Of a DNA stretch of 64,000 nt, positions 16,750 to 24,421 are shown piece by piece. The notes beneath the pieces were generated by a model. It was not told the origin of the DNA. It did not search any database and saw only the letters and a program-made list of their open reading frames with translations. Source of the DNA: an uncultured Lachnospiraceae bacterium. GTDB lineage: Bacteria > Bacillota > Clostridia > Lachnospirales > Lachnospiraceae. Each line of letters begins with the position of its first letter. Position 1 is the first letter of the stretch. The translations under genes were made by a program, and so were the position numbers. Location: positions 1-64,000 of the forward strand of contig CAJUPF010000004.1 in the NCBI GenBank assembly GCA_910588565.1, read 5' to 3'.

Positions 16750-16769
16750 TTATGGATAGTTTCATTCCT

Positions 16770-16801
16770 CAGGGAAATATCATCAAGATGGTATTTCCCT
16801 G
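16770..16801 (+). terminator. Hairpin after the SipL-like gene
   Basis: CAGGGAAATA paired with TATTTCCCTG in a stem about 20 bases after the stop codon; only a weak T-run follows. Confidence 0.5.
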
Positions 16802-16803
16802 TG

Positions 16804-16832
16804 TTGCGTTATGGAATTGCAAATGTTATAAT
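16804..16832 (+). promoter_or_regulatory. Sigma-A promoter of the NlpC/P60 gene
   Basis: TTGCGT (16804-16809), 17-base spacer, TATAAT (16827-16832), 53 bases before the start codon. Confidence 0.65.
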
Positions 16833-16885
16833 GCCATATATCAATACAATGAATCCGTCGTCAGATTTCAAATAAGGAGGTTATC

Positions 16886-18226
16886 GTGAGCATACACAAA
16901 AAGAGACGTTTTTTAGCAGCCCTTTTGATTGCTTCCCTTGCAGTTACTCATTTTCAGGCAGTAAATGCAAGTACAATGTCTAAGGCGAAAAACGCCAAAG
17001 AAGAAGCAGAAAATAATTTAAATGAGACAAGCAGGCAGATTGAAGCGATTGAAAAACAGCAGGCAGCGCTTCGGGGTGAAATCAATGAAAAAGATGCGGA
17101 ACTGGTAAATCTGCTGATTAATATCGGAATCTTAGAAGATGAACTGGAAGCAAAGAATATCCAGCTCGAACAGGTAAAAACAGATTTAGCAGATGCCCAG
17201 GAGACAGAAGCAGAACAATATGCTTCTATGAAAAAACGTATCCAGTTTATGTACGAAAAAGGGGATACTGCCATGATCGAGGCATTGCTCGGTTCTTCGA
17301 GCATGTCAGATTTTTTAAACCGGGTAGAATATGTCTCCGATGTCTATCAATACGACAGGGAGCTTTTGACACAATATGAGACTACGGTTCAGCAGGTTTC
17401 CGATTTAAAGGTCAGCGTGGAAAATGAGAAGTCGGAGCTTGAGGCGATGCAGGAAGAGTATGCCCAGCAGCAGGCTTCGCTTGAAACGGTACTGGCCCAG
17501 AAACGATCGCAGATGGGCGATTATGACAATCAGCTGGCTACTGCACAGGCAGCGGCAGAAGCATACCGGCAGACAATTGCTGTGCAGAATCAGATTATCC
17601 AGGAAGAAGAGCGCAGGCTGAGGGAAGAAGAGGAACGCAGACAGAGAGAAGCTGCAGAGGCTGCAGCAAGAGCACAGGCACAAGCGCAGGCTCAGGCAAA
17701 TCAGAATAACAATGGAACTACAAATACAGCGGGCAGCTCCGGCGGCAGTTCCGGTAACTCCGGCAGCAATAACAGCGGCAATGGCAGCAGTGGATCGTCC
17801 ACTGCAAACAGCGGCGGTTCCGGTAATAACAGCGGAAACAGCGGCGAAACTGGCGGAGGCGCAAATCCAGGCTATTCCACAGGCGTCAGCGGAAGCGCTG
17901 TTGTTTCTTATGCCTGCCAGTTTGTCGGCAATCCCTATGTCTGGGGCGGGACAAGTCTGACCAATGGGGCTGACTGTTCCGGATTTGTAATGAGTGTTTT
18001 TGCCCATTTTGGAATTAGTCTTCCGCATAGCTCCGCGGCGATGCAGGGCTGCGGCCAGGCAGTCAGCTACGCCAACGCGCAGCCGGGAGATCTGATCTGT
18101 TATTCCGGCCATGTAGGCATTTATATGGGCGGCGGATCGATTGTACATGCACAGAGCACTGCCGTCGGCATTACAACAAGTTCAGCAACTTACCGTACGA
18201 TCGTTGCTGTAAGAAGAGTATTATAA
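16886..18226 (+). CDS. Secreted NlpC/P60 peptidoglycan endopeptidase with coiled-coil N-terminus
   Basis: A 446-residue exported cell-wall hydrolase. It has a signal peptide (about residues 1-29), a long coiled coil (about 30-270) of the PcsB/CwlO type, which usually holds the enzyme inactive until FtsEX or another partner activates it, a Gly/Ser/Asn-rich linker (about 275-330), and a C-terminal NlpC/P60 domain. The catalytic Cys lies in GADCSGFV, with His in SGHVGIYMG and a third polar residue in IVHAQS. It starts with GTG after AAGGAGG. Likely role: separation or elongation of growing cells. Confidence 0.92.
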   Translation: MSIHKKRRFLAALLIASLAVTHFQAVNASTMSKAKNAKEEAENNLNETSRQIEAIEKQQAALRGEINEKDAELVNLLINIGILEDELEAKNIQLEQVKTDLADAQETEAEQYASMKKRIQFMYEKGDTAMIEALLGSSSMSDFLNRVEYVSDVYQYDRELLTQYETTVQQVSDLKVSVENEKSELEAMQEEYAQQQASLETVLAQKRSQMGDYDNQLATAQAAAEAYRQTIAVQNQIIQEEERRLREEEERRQREAAEAAARAQAQAQAQANQNNNGTTNTAGSSGGSSGNSGSNNSGNGSSGSSTANSGGSGNNSGNSGETGGGANPGYSTGVSGSAVVSYACQFVGNPYVWGGTSLTNGADCSGFVMSVFAHFGISLPHSSAAMQGCGQAVSYANAQPGDLICYSGHVGIYMGGGSIVHAQSTAVGITTSSATYRTIVAVRRVL

Positions 18227-18257
18227 AGCCGCTGCGCAAAAGGAGATACAGACTGCC

Positions 18258-18932
18258 ATGAATACTATAATGAAAAAAATTCAGCAGTATGGAACGTCTA
18301 CTGTATTTTTACTGCTGGTATTGTTTGCAGTTGCAGGCACATCCTGGATTCGCGCAAGAAGATTTGAAAAAATTAAATATCTTGAACATCTGGATGAAAG
18401 AGCAGTTACCATTGACAATACAGAATATCAATTCCGGGATCTGGCATTTTATCTTGCCTATCAGGAACAGTCTGCCTGGGAACAAGCCAAAGCTTATGAC
18501 TTAGAGCATCCGAAAAAATACTGGAATCTGCGTGGAGACAACGGCGCTTATATTCGCTCTGCAGCCAGGGATATTGCTATGGACATGATGATTCATGATG
18601 TGATTTTCTATGAAATGGCAGTGGAAGACAACGTGACATTAACTCAGGAAGAAATCACCTACATGGAAAACCAGAAATCTGACTTCTGGAGCGATCTGGA
18701 AGAAGAAGGCCGGATAAGGCTTGGCGTTTCTGAAGATGAAATTACACAAACCTTTGAGATGATGGCTCTTGCGCAAAAAGAACAACAGCTGTTTGCGGAC
18801 AAAATGGGGGTTGACTTTCGGGAGTATAATATAAATGGAGATTCGTACCAGGAGCTTCTTTCGGAACATACGTATGAAATTAACGAAAAACTCTGGGAAC
18901 GTATTAACTTTGGAAATATTACACTGGATTAA
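18258..18932 (+). CDS. Membrane-anchored protein of unknown function
   Basis: A 224-residue protein with one N-terminal membrane helix (about residues 14-30) and a charged, mostly helical extracytoplasmic domain. The segment after the helix (VTIDNTEYQFRDLAFYLAYQE) and the internal helices recall SurA/PrsA-type chaperone N-terminal domains, but there is no prolyl isomerase domain; I treat that resemblance as tentative. It lies between an NlpC/P60 hydrolase and methionine aminopeptidase on the same strand, so co-transcription is likely. A role in folding or anchoring exported proteins is only a guess. Confidence 0.6.
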   Translation: MNTIMKKIQQYGTSTVFLLLVLFAVAGTSWIRARRFEKIKYLEHLDERAVTIDNTEYQFRDLAFYLAYQEQSAWEQAKAYDLEHPKKYWNLRGDNGAYIRSAARDIAMDMMIHDVIFYEMAVEDNVTLTQEEITYMENQKSDFWSDLEEEGRIRLGVSEDEITQTFEMMALAQKEQQLFADKMGVDFREYNINGDSYQELLSEHTYEINEKLWERINFGNITLD

Positions 18933-18950
18933 AAAGGAACGTTAAAAATT

Positions 18951-19826
18951 ATGGCAAAAAAAATAGGACGAAACGACCCCTGCTGGTGTGGAAGCGGAAG
19001 AAAATACAAGACCTGCCATCAGGCATTTGATGAAAAAATTTTAAGAATTTCAGAGGAAGGACACATTGTACCGGATCGCAGCATGATCAAGACGCCGGAT
19101 CAGATTTCCGGTATCCGGGAAAGCGCCAAAATCAATATCGCAGTTCTCGATTACATTGCAGAAAATATCAAAGCCGGCATGAATACGGAAGAAATCAACC
19201 GGATGGTTTATGAAAAAACTACCAGAATGGGCGGTTTTCCGGCGCCTTTAAACTACAACGGATATCCGAAAAGCGTCTGCACCTCGTTAAATAACCAGGT
19301 CTGCCACGGAATCCCCTCAGAAAAAGTTATTTTAAAAGAAGGAGATATCCTGAATGTGGATATTTCCACGATTTTAAACGGCTATTTTTCCGATTCTTCC
19401 CGTATGTTCTGCATCGGAGAAGTCAGTGAAGAAAAGAGGCGGCTGGTAGAAACTGCGCGTCAATGCATATATGAAGGATTGAAAGAAGTAAAACCCTGGG
19501 GATTTCTGGGCGATATGGGGCAGGCTGTCCATGATTATGCCTATGCGCATGGCTATACGGTAGTGCGGGAAATCGGCGGGCATGGAGTAGGACTGGAATT
19601 CCACGAAGATCCCTGGGTCAGCTATAACAGTACACGGGGTACAGAAATGCTGATGGCGCCAGGCATGATCTTTACCATAGAGCCTATGATTAATATGGGA
19701 CGGGTTGAAATTTATATTGATGACAGTAACGGCTGGACCGCATACACGGAGGACGGGCTTCCTTCCGCTCAATGGGAGGTACAGGTACTGGTAACAGAAG
19801 ACGGATATGAAATTATATCCTATTAA
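18951..19826 (+). CDS. map: Type I methionine aminopeptidase with N-terminal SEC-C zinc motif
   Basis: Removes the N-terminal methionine from nascent proteins. The 291-residue product starts with a SEC-C motif (GRNDPCWCGSGRKYKTCH; zinc ligands CxC and CH), which is thought to help dock at the ribosome, followed by the pita-bread fold. Metal ligands appear in NVDISTILNGYFSDSSR (two Asp), GGHGVGLEFHEDP (His), FTIEPMI (Glu) and the final QWEVQVLVTEDG (Glu). This longer type occurs beside the plain form in many clostridia. RBS AAAAGGA. Confidence 0.93.
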   Translation: MAKKIGRNDPCWCGSGRKYKTCHQAFDEKILRISEEGHIVPDRSMIKTPDQISGIRESAKINIAVLDYIAENIKAGMNTEEINRMVYEKTTRMGGFPAPLNYNGYPKSVCTSLNNQVCHGIPSEKVILKEGDILNVDISTILNGYFSDSSRMFCIGEVSEEKRRLVETARQCIYEGLKEVKPWGFLGDMGQAVHDYAYAHGYTVVREIGGHGVGLEFHEDPWVSYNSTRGTEMLMAPGMIFTIEPMINMGRVEIYIDDSNGWTAYTEDGLPSAQWEVQVLVTEDGYEIISY

Positions 19827-19827
19827 T

Positions 19828-19975
19828 CGTAACAGTTCAGCCTTCGGCTTCCCTGTTACAGAATCCGCCCCATTCGAGATTTGCCTGCGGCAAAGGGGGT
19901 GGATTCTATTCCAGCCACTACGTTTTTTCACGGACTTTGCAGCAAGTGCAAAGTCCTGAGCTGAACTATTACTAT
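19828..19975. repeat. Composite intergenic stem-loop repeat, copy A
   Basis: Starts with GTAACAGTTCAG and ends with near-inverse GCTGAACTATTAC. Inside it are GTAACAG/CTGTTAC, a stem AGAATCC (19860-19866) with GGATTCT (19901-19907) enclosing the hairpin TTTGCC-tgc-GGCAAA, and a further hairpin GGACTTTG/CAAAGTCC. Similar sequence in similar order is found at 31685 and 58569. It fills the map-apt gap. Confidence 0.7.
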
Positions 19976-20004
19976 TAATTATAATTTGGAAAGGGGGTGT
20001 ACAA

Positions 20005-20529
20005 ATGAAAAAGATTGAAGAATATGTAAGAGATATTCCTGATTTTCCTGAAAAAGGCATTATATTCCGGGATGTAACGACGGTCTTACAGGATGCAGAA
20101 GGATTAAAGCTTGCCATTGATTCTATGATTCAGCTGCTTGACGGCGTAGATTTCGACGTAGTTGCGGGAACAGAATCCAGGGGATTTATTTTTGGCGTAC
20201 CGATTGCCTATACGCTTGGAAAACCATTTATCCCTGTCCGTAAAAAAGGGAAACTTCCCTGCGAAACCATTTCAGCCAAATACGATTTGGAATACGGCAG
20301 CGCCGAAATCGAAATCCATAAAGATTCGATTCTGCCCGGACAGAAGGTCATCTTAGTGGATGATCTGATCGCGACAGGCGGAACCATTGAAGCCTGCACA
20401 AGGTTAATCGAAGCATTGGGCGGAGAAGTTGTCAAGATCATATTCTTAATGGAACTTGCTGGATTAAAAGGCAGAGATAAGCTCAGCAAATATGAGGTAG
20501 CATCCGTTATCACGTATGAGGGCAATTAA
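20005..20529 (+). CDS. apt: Adenine phosphoribosyltransferase
   Basis: Purine salvage enzyme converting adenine and PRPP to AMP. The 174-residue product has the PRPP-binding loop VILVDDLIATGGT (about residues 115-127), FRDVTTVLQD near the start, and GTESRGFIFG, all typical of Apt. RBS AAAGGGGGTG. It sits 18 bases upstream of a purine permease gene, so uptake and phosphoribosylation of the base are coupled. Upstream is the intergenic repeat; no purine riboswitch was recognised. Confidence 0.96.
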   Translation: MKKIEEYVRDIPDFPEKGIIFRDVTTVLQDAEGLKLAIDSMIQLLDGVDFDVVAGTESRGFIFGVPIAYTLGKPFIPVRKKGKLPCETISAKYDLEYGSAEIEIHKDSILPGQKVILVDDLIATGGTIEACTRLIEALGGEVVKIIFLMELAGLKGRDKLSKYEVASVITYEGN

Positions 20530-20547
20530 AAACGGGAGAGTACATGT

Positions 20548-21915
20548 ATGTTAGAAAAATATTTTAAACTGAATGAAAACCACACAACAGTAAAAACAGA
20601 AGTCATTGCCGGAATTACCACGTTTATGACGATGGCATATATTCTGGCAGTAAACCCAAGCCTCCTTGGAAATGAATTTGGTTCCAATATGGATGCTACT
20701 GCGGTATTAATTGCAACCTGCCTCGCTTCCTTTGTTGGAACACTGGCAATGGCGCTGCTTGCTAATTATCCGTTCGCACTGGCTCCCGGTATGGGCCTGA
20801 ACGCCTATTTTTCCTTTACCGTATGCGGCGCTATGGGATATTCCTGGCAGATAGCTTTAATGGCGGTATTTATCGAAGGCCTTATCTTTATTGTGTTATC
20901 TCTTACCAATGTGCGAGAAGCAATTTTTGACGCGATTCCAAGCACGCTGAAAAAGGGGGTCAGCGCGGGCATCGGTTTATTTATTGCTTTTATCGGACTC
21001 CAAGGCGCCCATATTTCTGTGGCAAATGATTCCACACTGGTATCCTATACCGATTTTGCAGGCAACTGGCATACGCAGGGCATCTGTGCAGTCCTTGCCT
21101 TAATCGGCCTTTTTATTACAGCTATTTTGTATATTAAAGGCATCAAAGGCTCGATCTTAATCGGCATTATCGCAACCTGGGTACTTGGAATGCTGTGCCA
21201 GGCTGCCGGGATTTACACAATTGATGTGGAACATGGATTTTATTCTCTGTATCCATCAATTGCACTGACTGATTTTTCAGCGATTGGCATTACATTCGGA
21301 CAGTGCTTTCAGGCAGATTTTTCAGGTGTCGGGATTTTCAATTTTATCGTAGTTTTATTGTCCTTCTTATTTGTCGATATGTTTGATACCATTGGAACGT
21401 TAATCGGCGTATCTTCCAAAGCCGGTATGCTGGATAAAGACGAAAAGCTTCCCCGAATCAAACCTGCCCTGCTGGCAGATGCGATTGCAACTTCAGTCGG
21501 AGCAATTTTCGGCACTTCCACAACGACTACCTTTGTAGAAAGCTCTGCAGGCGTAGGCGAAGGCGCAAGAACAGGCCTTGCTTCCGTAGTGACCGGATGT
21601 TTATTTCTGCTTGCCATCTTTTTTGCACCGATATTTACAGCAATTCCAGGATTTGCGACAGCGCCCGCTCTAATCTTTGTTGGATTTCTGATGGTTTCAT
21701 CAATCCTGCAGGTAGATTTTGAGAACGCGGCAGAAGCAGTTCCCGCATACCTCTGCATGATTGCAATGCCTATGGTATACAGTATTTCCGAAGGGATCGC
21801 AATTGGGGTGATCTCTTATGTGATTATCCATATCGTCTGCGGAAAAGCAAAGAAGATTACGCCGCTGATGTATGTGCTGGCAGTTCTGTTTATCTGTAAA
21901 TATATTTTCCTGTAG
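20548..21915 (+). CDS. NCS2-family purine base permease (AzgA/PbuG group)
   Basis: A 455-residue membrane transporter with about 12-14 helices. Landmarks of the AzgA/PbuG group are TEVIAGITTFMTMAYILAVNP at the start, GMGLNAYFSFTVCG, VDMFDTIGTLIGV and the GTSTTTTFVESSAGVGEGARTG signature. Members move adenine, guanine or hypoxanthine with protons. Its place directly after apt favours adenine as one substrate, but specificity needs experiment. A strong terminator follows. Confidence 0.92.
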   Translation: MLEKYFKLNENHTTVKTEVIAGITTFMTMAYILAVNPSLLGNEFGSNMDATAVLIATCLASFVGTLAMALLANYPFALAPGMGLNAYFSFTVCGAMGYSWQIALMAVFIEGLIFIVLSLTNVREAIFDAIPSTLKKGVSAGIGLFIAFIGLQGAHISVANDSTLVSYTDFAGNWHTQGICAVLALIGLFITAILYIKGIKGSILIGIIATWVLGMLCQAAGIYTIDVEHGFYSLYPSIALTDFSAIGITFGQCFQADFSGVGIFNFIVVLLSFLFVDMFDTIGTLIGVSSKAGMLDKDEKLPRIKPALLADAIATSVGAIFGTSTTTTFVESSAGVGEGARTGLASVVTGCLFLLAIFFAPIFTAIPGFATAPALIFVGFLMVSSILQVDFENAAEAVPAYLCMIAMPMVYSISEGIAIGVISYVIIHIVCGKAKKITPLMYVLAVLFICKYIFL

Positions 21916-21958
21916 ATCTGTAACAGTTTTTGACTGTTCTGGCAGCATCGGATATATC

Positions 21959-22000
21959 TGCCCGCAAACCCGTGAATAAACGGATTTGCGGGCATTTTTT
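21959..22000 (+). terminator. Terminator of the apt-permease operon
   Basis: A 10-bp perfect stem TGCCCGCAAA (21959-21968) with TTTGCGGGCA (21985-21994), followed by TTTTTT. Confidence 0.92.
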
Positions 22001-22063
22001 ATGCATCATTAAAATAACCAATTTGTTCCGTCCGCATATTCTAATAGAAAAAAGGAGTATGTA

Positions 22064-22963
22064 ATGACGGTAAAAATTGGACTGATTGTCGGAATCCCAC
22101 TGCTTTTGCTCATCATATGGCTGATCTGGCGGCGGAAAAAATGCATCAGAAAAATACGGTGCATGGTGGAAAAAGAAAAATGTGAATTATTAAATTCGCT
22201 GACCCTTCCATTCGGTTTTGGCTATGAACCCAGGCAGGAAATTTTTATCAGCGATCACAACGCATGGCAGCGTGGGCAGGGGTATGAAGCATTATTTGAT
22301 AAACTTGCGTCCAAATTCCATATGGTGATTGACGCCTTCCCGGTCTATTTCAATTACCAGAATAAAACCTGGCTGATTGAATTCTGGAAAGGCCAGTATG
22401 GAATTAATACAGGTGCAGAAATCGGCGTATACCATACCAACCGCCCCATACCGGAGCACTACAGAAAACAGGTGCATTATAATGCTGTAAACGATGAAGA
22501 AATGCCCTATATCAGCATGTGTCTGGAAAAAAAGTGTAAAAAGCTGTTCTTTGTCAAAGATTTCCACTGGTGGCTTGCGGCGTTTAAAATGGGGATGTTC
22601 AGCCAGCCAAAGGATTTAATCCTGCATGCAACGATTACGTTTGACGACTGTTCTGCTGTACAGGCATTTGTCTGTGGGCTTGAAGAAGCGGGATTTTCCA
22701 GAAAAACTTACTGTGTGCAAAATACCACCGTGTGCCTGCTTATAGATCAGACAAATATTTATACCGGCATACAAAAACTGCATCGCTGCCTGATCCAGTT
22801 TTTCAACCGCTGCCTTTGCGCTCTCTATCGGATTGTCACAAAACCATTTACCAATACAGCAGACAGATTGCTCTTCCTGTACGAACAGCTTCCCTGGTGC
22901 TTCAGGCGAATCTTACAGATACACGCTTATGGAAAAAAGCCGGGAAGAAAGACTAAAACATGA
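22064..22963 (+). CDS. DUF4474 domain membrane protein
   Basis: A 299-residue protein with one N-terminal membrane helix (about residues 5-22), a basic segment, and then the DUF4474 domain (about 45-240). The family core FGFGYEPRQEIF, NAWQRGQGYE and LIEFWKGQYGINTGAEIG is well preserved. The C-terminal 60 residues are basic and Cys-rich. No function is known for the family. Its stop codon overlaps the start of a metallophosphoesterase gene by 4 bases (ATGA), pointing to a shared job. RBS AAAGGAG. Confidence 0.82.
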   Translation: MTVKIGLIVGIPLLLLIIWLIWRRKKCIRKIRCMVEKEKCELLNSLTLPFGFGYEPRQEIFISDHNAWQRGQGYEALFDKLASKFHMVIDAFPVYFNYQNKTWLIEFWKGQYGINTGAEIGVYHTNRPIPEHYRKQVHYNAVNDEEMPYISMCLEKKCKKLFFVKDFHWWLAAFKMGMFSQPKDLILHATITFDDCSAVQAFVCGLEEAGFSRKTYCVQNTTVCLLIDQTNIYTGIQKLHRCLIQFFNRCLCALYRIVTKPFTNTADRLLFLYEQLPWCFRRILQIHAYGKKPGRKTKT

Positions 22964-23751
22964 GCAGTGAAACAAGAATAGAACGTGCTCTTTCCAACGG
23001 GGTCAGGCTTCCTCTCAGCAAATGCAGACGCTATGTGGCATTTAGCGATTGTCATCGGGGCACAGGAAATATGTCGGATAATTTTTTATTCCATCAGCAT
23101 CTGTATCTTGCCGCGCTCGATTATTATTATTCCAGAAATTTCTATTACCTGGAATTGGGTGATGGTGAAGAATTATGGGAAAACCGTTCTTTAGAACGGA
23201 TTAAAGACTGCCATAATGATGTATACAGACGATTTGACAATTTTATTGCAAGAAAAAAATTTTGCAAAATCTATGGAAATCACGATATGGAACTAAAATC
23301 CAATCTTCCGGAGAGTATTATATTGGAAAATCAGGAAGGCGGAAAAGATCTCTGGCTGATTCATGGCCATCAGGCGGACTTTTTCAATTCTGTCTGCTGG
23401 CGTCTTTCCCGGTTTCTGGTACGGTATCTGTGGAAGCCTTTGGAACTCTTTGGCATAAACGATCCGACAAATGCCGCCAGAAATTATCGGAAGGTAAAAA
23501 AATACGAAACCTCTATGGTAAATATCGCACAAAAAAAAGATGTCTACCTTCTGGCAGGGCATTCCCACAGGCCCCATCTGATGAAAAATGAACTGTATGC
23601 GAATGTGGGAAGCTGTGTCCATCCCCAGGGAATTACAGCTATTGAAATTGAAAATATGCATCTGAGCCTTGTAAAATGGTATATGGGAGCAGGAAAAGAA
23701 GGCGTTCTTTATGTAAAACGGGAAGTATTAAACAGCGAAGAAATATTTTAA
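22960..23751 (+). CDS. Calcineurin-like metallophosphoesterase
   Basis: A 263-residue enzyme of the metallophosphatase fold. Metal-ligand motifs are visible: FSDCHRG (DxH), ELGDGEELWENR (GD), YGNHDME (GNHD), IHGHQADF and LLAGHSHRP (GHxH). No signal peptide, so probably cytosolic or held near the membrane by its partner. Related proteins act on nucleotides, phosphodiesters or lipid headgroups; the substrate here is unknown. Translationally coupled to the DUF4474 gene, and the pair forms a two-gene operon ending at a bidirectional terminator. Confidence 0.85.
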   Translation: MSSETRIERALSNGVRLPLSKCRRYVAFSDCHRGTGNMSDNFLFHQHLYLAALDYYYSRNFYYLELGDGEELWENRSLERIKDCHNDVYRRFDNFIARKKFCKIYGNHDMELKSNLPESIILENQEGGKDLWLIHGHQADFFNSVCWRLSRFLVRYLWKPLELFGINDPTNAARNYRKVKKYETSMVNIAQKKDVYLLAGHSHRPHLMKNELYANVGSCVHPQGITAIEIENMHLSLVKWYMGAGKEGVLYVKREVLNSEEIF

Positions 23752-23776
23752 CTTGTTCCATTTTAAGAAATATACT

Positions 23777-23822
23777 ATAATACCAGATGAAACGCATATA
23801 AAAACGCTTCATCTGGTATTAT
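23777..23822. terminator. Bidirectional terminator
   Basis: A 15-bp perfect stem (ATAATACCAGATGAA 23777-23791 with its inverse 23808-23822) between the convergent metallophosphoesterase and ferritin-like genes. Confidence 0.75.
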
Positions 23823-23876
23823 AAAATCAGACTGTAACAGTTGGAACAGTTCAGGCAGGTCAGTGCAGTCCCTGCA

Positions 23877-24341
23877 TTAAGCCATTGAATTTGCCTTTTT
23901 ATATTTATAAATCATTTCCGCATGTTCCTGTTCTTCTGTCTGGATATGGTTTAAAAGTTTACGGATTTCGCCATTGCCGAATTTAAATACATGAGTATTA
24001 TAATCAGCGGATACCATTTTTTCATTTCCGATACTGTCAGAGCAAAGCAGCGCGTCATGCTGCTTGTCTGCCTGATTGGATGAATCCTTATACACTGCCT
24101 TCGGCTGATAAGAATCTACTCTGGAAGCAGCCGGAGCAGGCTTGATCATGGGAGCCTCTCCATTAATTACTCTTCCTAAAGACTGAAAATGCTCCTGTTC
24201 ATCTTTTGCAATTTCTGTAAACAAATCCTTCAGGCAACCGTCCTTTGCAGTGCTTGCACAAAGATTATAATGCTCCATACAAACTCTTTCCTGCGTTTGT
24301 AAATCTTTTAAGATACTGTTTTCCTGTTCTGTTAAAATCAT
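23877..24341 (-). CDS. Ferritin-like, CotF-type spore coat protein
   Basis: A 154-residue helical protein. Two helices carry carboxylate-histidine motifs (KDEQEH near residue 50 and TEEQEH near 140), the pattern of ferritin-like di-metal proteins; the spacing and loop resemble CotF-type spore coat proteins of clostridia rather than rubrerythrin, and no rubredoxin-like CxxC pair follows. Function in the coat or in metal or oxygen handling is inferred from family only. RBS AAAGGAGAT. Convergent with the metallophosphoesterase and divergent from recQ. Confidence 0.72.
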   Translation of the reverse strand: MILTEQENSILKDLQTQERVCMEHYNLCASTAKDGCLKDLFTEIAKDEQEHFQSLGRVINGEAPMIKPAPAASRVDSYQPKAVYKDSSNQADKQHDALLCSDSIGNEKMVSADYNTHVFKFGNGEIRKLLNHIQTEEQEHAEMIYKYKKANSMA

Positions 24342-24421
24342 AACGATCTCCTTTTCTTTTTATTTTTCATTAACATTATTTACTGATTTTATAAGGATTA
24401 TGCACTATGGGAGGAATACTT

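Noticed and set aside
17405..18148. Long open frame on the minus strand inside the NlpC/P60 gene
   Set aside because: It is antisense to a coiled-coil and Gly/Ser-rich region; repetitive codons keep the opposite strand open, and the translation is Ala/Cys-rich with no domain.
19976..20004. Purine riboswitch before apt
   Set aside because: The gap is filled by the stem-loop repeat and lacks the conserved purine aptamer junction sequences.
19374..20117. Minus-strand open frame across the map-apt gap
   Set aside because: It runs opposite two well-identified genes and the stem-loop repeat, with no RBS or recognisable protein.
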